This document shows positions 1 through 12,500 of a DNA stretch of 64,000 nt, in pieces. This stretch comes from Litoditis marina (Eukaryota > Nematoda > Chromadorea > Rhabditida > Rhabditidae): the NCBI GenBank assembly GCA_964036275.1, contig OZ038436.1, positions 6,668,482-6,732,481 of the forward strand. The letters run 5' to 3'. Both the position numbers and the translations under genes were made by a program. Numbering within the stretch: position 1 is the stretch's first letter; every line of letters starts with the position of its first letter. The notes under the pieces were generated by a model. The model was not told where the DNA came from. It saw nothing but the letters and a program-made list of their open reading frames with translations, and did no database searches.

Positions 1-1257
1 TTGTAGTTCAAGAATTGATCGGGAATGTTAACGATTCAGACGATTTTTCCAATACTTGGATAGTGAGTTCGGTCAAATATTGCGCGAACAGTATATAGAT
101 TTGTATGCAAAACGATGTAAAGTGAAAGACGGCTAGCTTTTGAGATTGAACTGCGTGGAATATAAAACAGAAGACAATAAAGAGAAAGGGAAATAAAAAA
201 ATCTTATCTCGCAATTTCCATGGGTCAAAAACATTTCGTCAAAAACATTCATGTTTGCTACTGAAAAAGAACTTGCATCAAATAAACGCTAGATGAACAT
301 TCACATTGATCACTGTAGCTCGTTTTTATATTCGCTATTTCCTATACAGTTTCCTTCGAAAAGCAGTAACCTCTTAAATACAACCTGTGAATTATGACAC
401 TGTTCCTACTTTAAACACACACACTCTCCAAGTCGAATTTCCAGCCAAAACTGTTCAGAGTACTGAAGCGTTAGAATTGGTCCACAAAATCGCCCTCCTC
501 TCACTATAGGTGAAAAGATTAGTCAGATTCTCTAACATCCGGTACTTCGAAATATTACGTTATATCATTAATCATCTGAGATTATCCATGTAGATTAGTA
601 TATTACTATTATCGATCCAACCTTCGATGTATACTTCCATTCTGCTGTTTCTGTTGCAATTAGGAGACATAATGAAGGTATCGACTGCGGAGATGTGTAC
701 TACTAATGAATTGCTCCTTTCATTTGTTTGCATATTGGTTCATTAGGCGATAGTTAGGTCAAGTGTGAACATGCCCTACTATACACTATAAGAGGCTTCG
801 ACTCCCTTCCTTTCTCTTTCCATACCAGAATTAAATTGAATAGTCACGTAAAGTATAACAAACATAGAAACCAAATTATTGTGTTTATCAACCCCATTTA
901 TAAATTATAAAAACTTTCGAATTTGTAAAGAGTTTAAGTTAAAGTTGAGTTTACTATACTATGGGTTAAAAGAATAGTCACGTAAAGTTTCTGGTACTTT
1001 CTGGTACGAAATCTGGTACTTTGTCATTGTATGTTCCTGAGTTTTGATGTGTTTAACTTGTTTCCCGTGACTGTGCAAGTGCAGTATAACTGTAGTAACA
1101 TTTGCATTGTGTTCTCTTTTATGTGATGTAATCAGTTCACATCACAGAGTTTAATTTTCTCAAAAAAAACGACTCGAAGTTTCTTTTCAGATTCTCCTTA
1201 GATTCTGTAGTTGAGAACATTTACGCATAATTGTGGCTCATATACTTATACTTGCAG
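1..1257. other. No gene recognised
   Basis: I find no coding exon that joins to anything. A decamer close to TTTCTGGTAC is repeated three times around 988-1020, and ATAGTCACGTAAAGT occurs twice (about 840 and 972). The stretch ends in a TTGCAG acceptor directly before the start codon used for the next gene, as expected for a trans-splice or intron acceptor. Confidence 0.4.
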
Positions 1258-3241
1258 ATGAACATTCAATTGATGTCCGGGTTTCTCGTTTCGCATTTAG
1301 TACAAATGGCCCTCACTGATACCCCCCTGGGCTCACACTGTCACTCGTTGATTTCGAATGGAGTCTGTAACTTGGAGTGCGATTCAGAACTTCTCGGAAT
1401 TCACTCTTCCTGGGACCATGACGATTGTGAACAGAACCCGGTTAAAACGGTAGACTGAATTTAACACTTTACTCGTTTTATTTGTTTTGAATATCTAAGA
1501 CATGAAGTTTGCATTCTAATCCTAGACAAGAAACTATGCTAAATTAAGAAATGAACTCATAATCGGTCAATATATCTTCATGAACCATACTAAATGTACA
1601 CTCAAATGAAACGTTTAGGACGAACTAGTTCCAAATATGTGCATTGGAAATAGCATATGTTCTTGGTATAGACAAATTCTCATCGAATTTTAGCATATTC
1701 AGTGGTAGTCTATACTCAAATACCATGACGTACTTTACAACTTGACTTAACATTTCGGCACATGCGGGAATAAGATAACAGTTCACTTCAACAAGCAATA
1801 ATCTGAACAGAGATTTGTTTGGATAGTGTATATCAGTTCTTCATCTCATGCAGAGTACTTATGCTAGAAGATCCCGGCACCTTCATCCCAACCTGCGTCT
1901 CTCGCTCAGCCTCACTATTTCGCGCCACTGGTATCCCGACGGGGTGTAAGAGCAGAGAAATAGCGTGTGTTTGAGGAGACGCAGGATGGGAGGAAGGTAC
2001 CGGGATCTTCTATCTTCTAGCATACGTACTCTGGTTTATTATACTACATACATGTATTCCCTAACTTCCAGGTTTCGCACAAAGTTGCAATAGTTTTGCG
2101 AGTTCTTCCGTCCCGGAAAGAGATTCAGTTGGTGCTAGACTCGATTCGGTTGGAATTATCTGCTAGAATCAACCTGTTGAACACGAGTCTCGAATATCAG
2201 GCACCGCATAATTCAGGGCAGTTCGAAGAGGTACTTTTCATTGAGGTCGTTGTTGCGGAATCTCTTGTCAACTTTCTCATGTTTCATAAGAACTGTTTTT
2301 CTCAGTACGCCTGATGAAACATTCCGGCTAACTAGTCTACGTCTCTCGATTCACATAAACTAATTCTTTATATAATTTGAAACTTTTATACCATTACAAC
2401 TTTTTAATTTCTTGTGAAGAGTAACTTGAATTCATTTCAATCTCAATATAAATTTTCTAGTTTTTCGAGTCGAGTTTCGAGTTCGACTTTAACAACCCTA
2501 ATAGGTACCCGACAGTCAAAACTTTTCAGAATACATTCGTCAGGTTGGAAAGATAATATTTCAGAGAAATATTTCCGGGTTGGAGAAAAAGCAGAATATT
2601 TCGTCCACAATTTTGATAGAAATCAAATATTGTGACTATTGCGGCGTGGAATGGATTCAACACAAACTATCCCACTTAAAATCGGTCGGTGCTTTGAAGT
2701 CGAATGGAAATTTGAAATCAGTGTGATGAACATTTCAACATCAATATATATTTAGTTTTATAAGAATATATTCTAAAACGCTGCGACATGAGGACAATTT
2801 GTATGAAAAACGAGTGTAAAGAGACGATTAGTTTTCAAGATTGAACCACATGGAATGTAGAAAAGGAAGTCAGTAATTCAAGAGGGAAAAATCTAGTCTC
2901 GCACTCGTCTTCCAACACACACTCTCATGGCGTTTTTCCCGTTCCTCAACTAGTTCGATTCGAAATTCTTACAGCACATAATTTTCCAGGTAAAAGTAGC
3001 GTTGTTCGAGAAAGATGAAACCACTTGGTCGAAAAAGATGAAGCCAGTTGAGAAGATCAAGAAAATGGAATTTTTATTGGTATTTTATGTGCTGATGTCA
3101 ATCCCTATACTGTGTGCAATATTCTCATATTGGTATAGCAGATGGGCTCTACCACACGTGGAACATGCTCGACTCTACTCTCAATTGGAAGAATCGAATG
3201 GTTTGTTCACTCGTTCGAATGTTTCGCTGTTTTTACAGTGA
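1258..3241 (+). CDS. LNR-like, single-pass membrane protein
   Basis: Three exons fit in phase 0: 1258-1449, 2072-2230 and 2990-3241, giving about 200 residues. The ATG at 1258 directly follows a TTGCAG acceptor, so an SL trans-spliced start is plausible; an upstream exon cannot be excluded. Exon 1 has an LNR-like module (SNGVCNLEC, then WDHDDC) with four of the usual six cysteines. Exon 2 (VAIVLRVLPSRKEIQLVLDS) recalls the NOD region that follows LNRs in Notch/LIN-12 receptors; that is inference from position and pattern. Exon 3 has basic residues, a hydrophobic segment (FLLVFYVLMSIPILCAIF) and a short tail ending in TGA. No EGF or ankyrin repeats are visible nearby. It could be a shortened Notch-like receptor, another LNR protein or a decaying paralogue. 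Confidence 0.5.
1852..2032. repeat. Foldback (MITE-like) element, copy 1
   Basis: A nearly full-length palindrome lies in the first intron of the LNR gene. The ends are AGAGTACTTATGCTAG and its near complement CTAGCATACGTACTCT, followed inward by GATCCCGGCACCTTCATCCC and its inverted partner. A second copy is at 51315-51487. There is no coding capacity. Confidence 0.75.
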
Positions 3242-3362
3242 TTTCCAGTTCTTCAAAACGAGAAATCCAAAGAATTTCCACATTTCCACATGATTTTCAT
3301 ATTCAAAATAAAATGTTTTTCATATAGAAGAGTATGAGTATTTTGGAACCTCATTCTAAATT

Positions 3363-3410
3363 TGAGCTCTGCGGAATGACTTTTCAAGTCAAGTCATTCT
3401 GCAGAGCTCA
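3363..3410. repeat. 20-bp inverted repeat (hairpin)
   Basis: Arms 3363-3382 and 3391-3410 are reverse complements with one mismatch, separated by 8 bases. It lies 122 bases after the LNR gene stop codon. There is no T-run, so it is not a bacterial-type terminator. Confidence 0.8.
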
Positions 3411-3890
3411 AAAAATCTAGAATGTTGATAAATATGTTTATTTGCGTTTTCACCAATGTGTTCACAAATACCAATTATAGAGAAAAGTGATTCAACAAAG
3501 TTTCCAACTGTATGAGTATTTATGTGATTTCAGATATATCAGTTGTTGGCTGATGGTGGCACATCCAACATAGCGCATTAGCCTTATTTGGTTTTATTTG
3601 GTTCCTATACAATAGTCTTTCATTATTCGTTTGGCGAGCATACAGTGCTGTTCAAATTCATGTTTATCTCATAATCTTTCCCCCATGTGTTGATTGAATT
3701 GTTTAATGACGATGAATATTCTTATTTTTTAGATTCATAAGATTTATTTTAATCACTTTTTTTCAATACTTTTGATGTTATTCATAACTAGTATAGTTTT
3801 CCTAGGTTCCAAGCTAAGAGATACAAACGTGTCCATCAGGTATAGATCCTACTACATTTTAACAGTCAAATCCAAATTCCTCTTCCTACA

Positions 3891-4643
3891 ACACTGTCAT
3901 GTTTTACCGTTTGTATATAACTGAGTTTGGAAACGGCAGTTGATTCGTTCAAGATCAACCTAATAAACTATCGCATAATACATCACTTTTTCTATAATTA
4001 GTTTGCTATTGTTGTTTCATTACAAAAACACGACATTTAACTAAGATTGCAATAAAGATGGTTTCTTTGTCACTCTTCATTGTATTCTGAACGGGAAGGG
4101 CGCCAAATCCAGAAAAAAAATTATATTACGGAAAGTTTCATGCACAAGAAAACGGAAACTTGTATTTTACTGATAATGTTGACAGACACTATAGTGCTAT
4201 TTGAAATTCTTGGGTAAAAGCACAGGGAACTGGTTTTTTGAAAGATAAAGTAACTGATAGATAATATAATCAGTTAAAATTTTCTTTATCCAATAAATTT
4301 TAGGGTTTCGCTCTTAAACGCGTCATAACGAAGAACATAAAGTATTTCTGATATAGAAATATAAGAAAGTAGAGAGCACACACACATGTTGTCCGTTGTT
4401 TTCAATTTTTTCATTTTAGCACACTGTCGTGTTTCACGGTTTGTATATAACGAGACTGGGTTTGGTACTCTAGTACCATTCGCAGACACGTTTTAACAAA
4501 GCATTGTAAACATACATCATTTTCTCTATAATTAGTTTGTTTAATGTTGTTTCATTACGAAAACACGACATTTGACTAACATTCCGAAAAAGACGGTCTC
4601 ATTGTCATTATTCTTTCCATTGTATTCCAACCAAAATGGCGCG
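3891..4643. repeat. Direct duplication, two ~215-bp copies
   Basis: Segments 3891-4103 and 4421-4643 align along their length: both start ACACTGTC, both contain TTTCTATAATTAGTTTG or a close form and GTTGTTTCATTAC, and both end shortly after CATTGTATTC. Spacing is 530 bases. They are diverged and not coding. Confidence 0.7.
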
Positions 4644-5713
4644 CTTTCGAAACACTTTTTGTTTTTAGTTATTTCGTTAATTTGGTACAGAACTTTGATG
4701 TAAAAATCACATTAGACTTGAATAATATGAAACTACTCTTTCCATTCAATTTACACTTCTCTATAGACGAAACACATCAGTAAATAACGTATACAGTACT
4801 CTTTCACTAATAATTTGGCAAAGACTATAGTGCTGTTCCGAATGATAAAATCTTCGTGAGAAGTCAAAAAATTCGTTCTCTAGAGGTTATTAACTGATGG
4901 GTAGCCTAATTAATAATTTTGTTCTCCTATTTTATCGATTGTAAACTCCATTTTGCGTAAACAATGAACTTTTTTCGATATCAACGCTTCTAAAGCTGAT
5001 TCTTTTCAATGAAAGTTTCCATAACCTAAAGATAGGTTATACGAGGTAAAGTTAGTATTAAAAAGTAATTCTCGATAAGGATCAGTTTATATAGTAAAAA
5101 TCCACTTACAAGGATTAATTAGTATGTACGTTCTTATTAATAACAGTTCATGTAGTTTATTGATTATAAAATGCACAAATGAAAAGAGCAATTAATGAAT
5201 TGCACATGTTTTTGATTACATTGGTTGATTCTTAATTGCAAATCACATTTTTGTATAGTAGTTTTTTTAGATTGTACAATATACATCTGTTGCAAGTGCT
5301 ACGTATTGTTGAGTTCTATCACGTAAAAGATTTTGTGAAACTCTAAAAAGTATATAAACGGGACCAAAGTACAAACCATTATGACGTCATCACTCTACTT
5401 GCACTTGCTTACTCTCTTGCACAACGCCTGTGAATTTCGCCTATTTAGAGAAACTCCTTTTTTTTAAATAAATCTTTCAATTAGTTTTTATTTCCTTTTT
5501 TGAAATTAACTTAACAATTCTTGTTCTTCCTATAGAGACAGTGAAACGATAAGGCTTTTACAGATTCTGTAAATATGTTGAACTAATCGAAAACCTTTCA
5601 GATCGTTGTACTTGCTTTTCTATTTCGCTTTAAACTTTTCTTATTTTTTGATTATAATCTTATCGAGTCGGTATATTCAAAAAACTATCTACTGAATGGT
5701 ACAATTAAGTCAG

Positions 5714-5880
5714 AAGTAAGAGAGAAAGAGAAAAGCGAGAAAGAGAGAGAGAAATGGAGAGAGAGAAAGAGAGAGAGAGAGAGGTAGGGCGAAAAAGAGA
5801 GATAGAGATGGCTAGAGAGAAAGAGTGTAAGAGAGAGAAATAGAAAGAGAGAGAGAGAGAGAGAGATAACTAGAGAGAGA
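5714..5880. repeat. GA-rich microsatellite
   Basis: About 165 bases of imperfect (GA)n on the plus strand, interrupted by AAAG, GGTAGGGCG and similar. A simple repeat with no gene. Confidence 0.9.
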
Positions 5881-6554
5881 ATCCATCATCCTGACTTTTT
5901 CACTTGTTTTGCGCGAACCGGGGCGAATTTTATGAACGATTTACCAGCAAAAAAACGACTTTCAGTTCTGTAGTTGGCTGGAGAGAACTAGGCAAGTAGG
6001 TCTCCCTTTACCCCCTTTCACCCGGTGTTTTTACCTGTAAACCAAAAGGGGGCGGGGCCTCGATAAGCGATCAGCGAATTGCTCAATTATGGCACACAAC
6101 GACTACCCCCTTCACGAATTCTCCCTCAGGCTGTAAGTTTTTGTTTTGCAAGTTCACGTGAAACTTGAGAACGCGTGAAAGTACACGTTTAACTGTTCCG
6201 TAACATTCGAAGTTTCCAATGTTTTTACATTTTGGGTGGTTTTTCATAGAATGATAAAGCGAATGAGCGAACTTCTCGTCGTTGACATTTTCTTTCAACT
6301 CGTTAATAATTTATAATGAAATAAAAACCGATTCCTTAGATAAATAAGTCGATTATAGGATTTTTGTGTTGCTTCCGGAAATTGTGTTCACCATGTTTGG
6401 GTATTAATTATAAAAGCAAAATACGTATTTTGATGGGCAATAATTTTACAAAAACTTACTGTAAGAAGTATTGATTCTTTGGAAAATATAGATCAAAACA
6501 AGTATACTCAAATAGTTATGTTTTTCGACAGTTTTCTAGAAAATATTATTGCAG

Positions 6555-9500
6555 AGCAGCTGTGGAAGAAAAGTATGCAAAGGAGCTTTTTGGCGTCATC
6601 GAATGTTTCACGAATTCACGGTCAGTACGTTTTCTGTCATCTATTTGTATACTTATATGTTCTCCAGTGCATTTCATTGAGCTTCGCTGTGCTTTTAAAG
6701 TATTGGTTGTGAAAAAAATGAATATTTTACTTTTCAATATAACACTTTCAAATAACTGTACCAATAGGATTTTTTTTAGTCTAGTGTTTCAGCAAAGTTA
6801 TTAATGTACCGAAAGTGCACTAAAAGTTATGTTCGTGTCACATTCCATTCAGTTCAGCTCAACTTGTTTTTATCTTAACTTCACAATCAATCCAGCAATT
6901 TAAATTAATTAAACTTGAACAAGTTAACTTGAAAAAAAAACGAAAACTTGAAGTTATAAAACTGGTGAGAACCAGGAACCTATCCATCTATACAATTTCA
7001 TGCCAACCCAAATACATTCATATTTCCTGATAACGTTTATATCAGTGGTGGAAAGCGAATAAAAGCTGTCTCGAGAGATAGCTCTGAGTCACCACTAAAA
7101 GTACACGGAAAAATGTCGTTGCAAGCAAGCGTTTGGGTAATAATAATAATAATAATAATAATAAGGTTTATCAGTATATAGTTGACAATCATATTTAGGT
7201 ACGAAAACTGAACCGTTTATAGTATTCTCCATTCAAACTGAGAGTGTTACAGTATAATTATCGAACTGTCCGACCACTTTAATCACGTGCATATTATCGA
7301 AAATGATTATGATTCATGCTCACAAAGAGTGTTCCAAAATGCATTCAACAGTGTTGATATTAACATTAGAAATCACTCATTTGAAACATCGAATAGACCT
7401 TGTCTCAGTCGGAATTTATATTGAAACACAGAAAAAGATCATTCCACTAAGACTTGTATATTACTCACTCAAACGTTTTATTGATTTCTGACGTAAACTT
7501 AAAACTTCTCGAAAATTTATGCTATTTGAATACTTTTGAAATAGGGAACAACAACGTAAATTGCACTCAATCACGTGGTTTTTCATTGTGACAGGGTATG
7601 TGTAACGCTTGTTTTGCTTGTCGATTAAAACTAGAATCTTGAGAATGTGGCTCTTGAAAAAAACTATAAAATGACAAAAATTGAAATAGAGTTGCAAAGC
7701 TTAAGCTTCAATGTAACGAATTCATGCCAACATCAAATGTGCCAAAATTGGCTGGATTACATTGTTTGAACCTGTTTTTTTTCGTTTTTCTCAGGCTGGA
7801 CAAAAAACGGTGATTTGAACTTGAAAGCGACCGTTTCGCAGACTTTGAAGATGGCGCAAAAAGATTAATTTCAAAGTGAACAGACGCAAAATCGACTGAG
7901 GCTGTAACCAGTTTCACAGAAAACTTGCGAAAACTGAGTTTCACGTGACATAATATCATTTTTCTCCTGAAACCTCTGTGAAATTTTCAGTGAATTTGTG
8001 AAAAAAACAAGAAACGTGTGCAGATTGTATGTCAAAGATTCAACAAAGGTCAGAATTTTAACAAAATCCCAAGAACCTCAATTTCATCCTTTATGGATTA
8101 TCAATCTCGGATCAACGTTTTACTCTCACTATATGGTTGGTCTACACTGCTCACAGTAGTACACTGACCAGTTTTTTTAGTCGAGATGAAAAATAGAAAT
8201 CACGTTAGCATTCTTAGTACATAATTCTCGCTCGATCCTCTTGCGTACTTTTTATCATAATTTAACTCAATTCTAAAGTAACTTCTTAGACTTGTTTCAC
8301 TGTTAAAAAGAATGATTGTTCGGCAAAAAAATTCATTTCTTATCATCACTAATAGAAGACGGTTGATTTGTACTAAAACACTCAATTGAGTTTAAATGTT
8401 CTCGCGTTCTCTGGAATTTCGAGATAAAAAGCGAGCGTTTTGCGTGAAGGTCGTAACCGAATTGGATCAGTTGAGCGCCTGATTTGGAAGATGAAATAAA
8501 GTACGGAACGGGGTTCCAATTCGGAAACAAAGCTCTTGTCAATCTAGTTGAAGAAGACCGGAACACAACTTCAGCAGAGGTTATGTTTCGGGCTGCTTTC
8601 AACTGTATTGAAATCAGGCAATCAGAGAGCAAATATAACTCGTATATTGGTTTGATCAGTCCACGTGACATTCATGTGACCATAACACGCGACACGCAAC
8701 GCGTCCAGACAGAAGTAGGATACAGCAGCTTCACGAGAAACCATGTTGCTCTCCGGTCTCCTTTAAAGTGAAAAAAGAACGATTAAGAGAGGAATACCAG
8801 ATACAATTCGCCTGTCAAACTGCGAATAAAACAAGTCATGTTGGTGCATATTGGTCAAAATCATCATCATAAACTGGAAGGAAAGTGAAAAATCGAACGA
8901 ATCCATAGAAAATACGGGTTTTCATATCATTTTCTATGTTTTCCTGGATTGTACATGTTTCGAGAACTATTTGAATTATTTGGAATTATTCGGAAGATTC
9001 AATAGAAAGCTGTTCTAATATAGTTATACTGTCAGTCAATTGCACAGTCACGTAGAACACGTTCACGCCAGAACGCAGAAACGTGCATTGACAAAGTGCA
9101 CGTTTTATTATTAGAATGCTAACTTTACGTGACTATTCAACTTTTTCTATAGTATAGAGTCGAGAGTGAGCATAGAAAAATAAACATCAACTTAGTATGA
9201 TACGTTGAGTTTCCAATTATGATTTGGTTAGTATAGTAACTCATCTCTAGAGACTATAAGAAAAGTAAGAAAATCGAACAATAACATAGAAAAGACGGGC
9301 TTTCATATCAGTTTCTTTGTTTTCCTGGTTTTAGATGTTTTTAAATGTTTCGAGAGGGATATCAATATGCGCAATTAGTACTCATACTTGAATGTTTCAC
9401 ACTCCATATAAGTCGAGCCAATTACTTTACCTTTGTTATACTTTGTCACTACAATGGAAAATTTGAGTTATAAAACGAAATTGCCACTCCCTTGGCTAAG

Positions 9501-12500
9501 TATTCTGTAAGCAGCAAAAGATAAATATATCCAGCCTTAACTCACTCAAATGTTTCCGGTTTCAGTCTGGATTTGCCGATAAAACGGTTGGAGGATGTCA
9601 GCAAAGCTCGTTCGAAAACCGCGCGACATCTCAAGAAATGCGTCGATCCAAAGAAAAACGAAGCGGTGAATCTGTGGAAATTGTGCAACATTTACTCCGC
9701 CACCGCAGTTGATGTCGACACGGTACGTGACAAAAAAACAGGTGAATAACACGTGAAGAACGTGTAAATCACGTGAAGAACGTGACAATCACGTGAACCC
9801 AAGAAAAGTAGATGTCCAAAACTACGTGTGAACGGTGTGAAGTTTACGTGTTCGAACCGGACTGGGCCGTTTATCAAAAGTTTAGTGGTCTTGCAAATGA
9901 AAGGGACAACTAAATGACATTTGTTTCGATAACTCAAACAGAATCTGGGGTAGTTAGAGGGGGACATAGGGGGCGTGGCTTATTGGCTCACTATGTTTGT
10001 GGTTTTCAGTCGATGCGGGAAATTCGAAACATCCTGCGCAAATCTTTGAAAAAAGAGATCAGCAATGCAAAGGATGTGTCCGCTTTTCGTAGGTTAGTTT
10101 AATTTTTTTCTTTCAGTTACCAGAAAGAAAATGAGCAATAAAGAAAAAGAATTATAGATAAAACTAGATGATGTAAATAATAGTATAAAAATGCCATTAT
10201 TGTGTGTGTTATATATAGTACTGTTACAATCTATTATTGAGATCTAGATAGTATAAATTTTCTTATTGTAAACTATTTAATTTTCTTATTGATTAACTCC
10301 TTTTATGTTTTCATTGCAATTATCGCAAAGAAGTACGCAAAGCCAGAGGCACAGAGTGAAAAGACAACACGCAACTTTTTCATGCGTAATCGCAAGTTTT
10401 TGCATTTTCTGAAAAGAACATGTACAATTTTTTTAACAATCTCATCTAGAATAACATCGTATCTATAGTGCATTCGAATCTAAAAAAATCCTTCACGCTA
10501 GTAAAACCCAGGACTCAAGTTCTCACGATGAAATATTTGCGAATAGAAATCTCATTTTTAATGTCAGACCGATGTTTCACTTTCACTATAAAGTCGGACA
10601 TCTGCAAATTGCGATGTTCGATCTTCTTCCTTGGCGCAAACTGTGAAAAAAAATCAGTGGTACCTGGAAACTGTTGTAAGAAAACACTCATATTCAGTTT
10701 TATAAAAGTTAGGTATTTTGATATCACCTCACATGTTGGGAAAATCAATACGTATGATTTGTACAGGTTCGTTGACGAGTACCGTCCTGCGAATAGAAAA
10801 GCAGTGGAGCCACAGGAAATATACGATACCAATCGACCTACGTTGAAAGTAAGTTCAAAATTGAATATACTCGATTTCATTTCTTTGGGATCTGCTACAG
10901 TAACCTGTCGAAATACGTTTTGATAACAAACAAACTGCCTTTTGATACTTTTATAGTAAGTGTAGTTAACAAAATGTCAAAGTATTAAATCTTTCCGAAC
11001 GTTGTAACTCTAGTCGGAAGTTTAATTTTTTTCTCTCTGGACGGAAGGTTGAGCAATATTCATCTTTCTACAACACTTCATATTGTCACTGAAACATGGC
11101 TGTACGCTAAGAATGTTTTGTAACGGAAAATATCATGAGGGAATAGGAGAAGTTGTGGGATAGCCTTAAAAATTTGTTTTTATTATACTTAATGACGCTA
11201 CGATTAAAAATTTGACAATCTTTTTCCGAAAGAGGTTGAATTTTTTTTCCCGACTGAAGCATAATCGCACTTCAATGTTTCACGGAATTCCAGGAGAAAC
11301 AGCGTTTTCTCGACCTTTTCAAGCGAGAAAAGAAAGATGAGCGAAAAGTGCCTCTCCATGAGGCAGAACTCAGCTACACACAACATTTGGTCGACTCGGC
11401 TAAGGTCAGATTTGTGTACTTTTTATGTTAAATTCACGTAATATATCATTTGGTTCATTCCAAGACTGTACACACATTGAAAATGGCTCACACATCAATG
11501 TTAATGTTCAGAAACGTTGCATTGAAGGTTGCAAGTGAGAAGGAACTCACTTGCAACCTTCAATAGTTACTCTTTTTCCTAGTTTTCATTTTCTCCGAAA
11601 ATGTTCTACAGCTATATATTCTGAGTATTGTCCGATTTTTCAATGTTGACAAACAACTGAACATTCTAGTAAACAACCTTTAACCCCTTACTGCTCCAGC
11701 AGGCCAGCCAGCAATCGGACAGTATGCGAATACGCCAACGGGCGCCGTCGCCAGTCGCCCGCCCCACGACTCTGCCACCGGCGCCCGCGCCTCAGGCGCC
11801 GGCGCCAGAACAGAAAACGGCGCCGCGCCCAGTCAGCGCTCAACCCGTTTCAGAGGAAAAACCCGTGGCCGCACCCAGAAAGAAAACACAACCACCGGCA
11901 ACTACTAGGACCGAGGTAATTTCCAACAATTTCATGAGATCCTCTCATGAGTAGAGGTCAAAGTTCTTTTCTCTCGATAATGATAACGACACGATAATAA
12001 TAATGAAAACGATAATGATAATGACAATGATGACGGAAAAATGAGAAAAAAAAACAGGTTTTATACGTTTTAATTTTATGAACATTCTGATATTTGATAA
12101 CTGCGCCGAAAACACATCAGGATGATTATACACTTGGTGAAACATGCGAGTGCGGGTAAAGGTCTCGTTGGGAAATTCGAAAGAATATGCCTGAAATTTC
12201 GAATGTTTGCAACAACAAAAGGTAATTTCTCATTACTGCAAAACTACAATGCCGCTCTGTTGAATGTGTAATGTGTTTTACTTTCACCCCCCCCCCCCCT
12301 TCTGATCCCGAATATTCTTGCAGAGCCATCGTCGAAAGAATCCCGCACCACCCCCTCCGGCCAAAGATCAAAAACCAACTGAGGTCGGTCGAAAACTAAA
12401 TATTCCGACCAAATCGTAGTTTCAGTTTGATCTCCACACAAATTAGAATGAGTTATATGGTCGAAAACATTGAGATAACACTAAAAACACAACAGTTGAA

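Larger units (their letters stand above)
3242..6554. other. Gene-free stretch with small repeats
   Basis: No supported exon. It holds a hairpin (3363-3410), a direct duplication (3891-4103 and 4421-4643) and a GA-rich microsatellite (5714-5880). A short GC-richer patch at about 5910-6060 has no open frame that joins to neighbours. Confidence 0.4.

Noticed and set aside
2414..2635. 73-codon frame in the second intron of the LNR gene
   Set aside because: Not needed to join flanking exons, which fit directly in phase 0; no family likeness.
8333..8771. Overlapping 112-codon (minus) and 95-codon (plus) frames
   Set aside because: They mirror each other, show no family likeness and lie in an intron.
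10468..10923. 151-codon open frame on the plus strand
   Set aside because: Only 10767-10848 fits as an exon of the F-BAR-like gene; the rest is intron that happens to be open. The overlapping minus-strand frame is its shadow.
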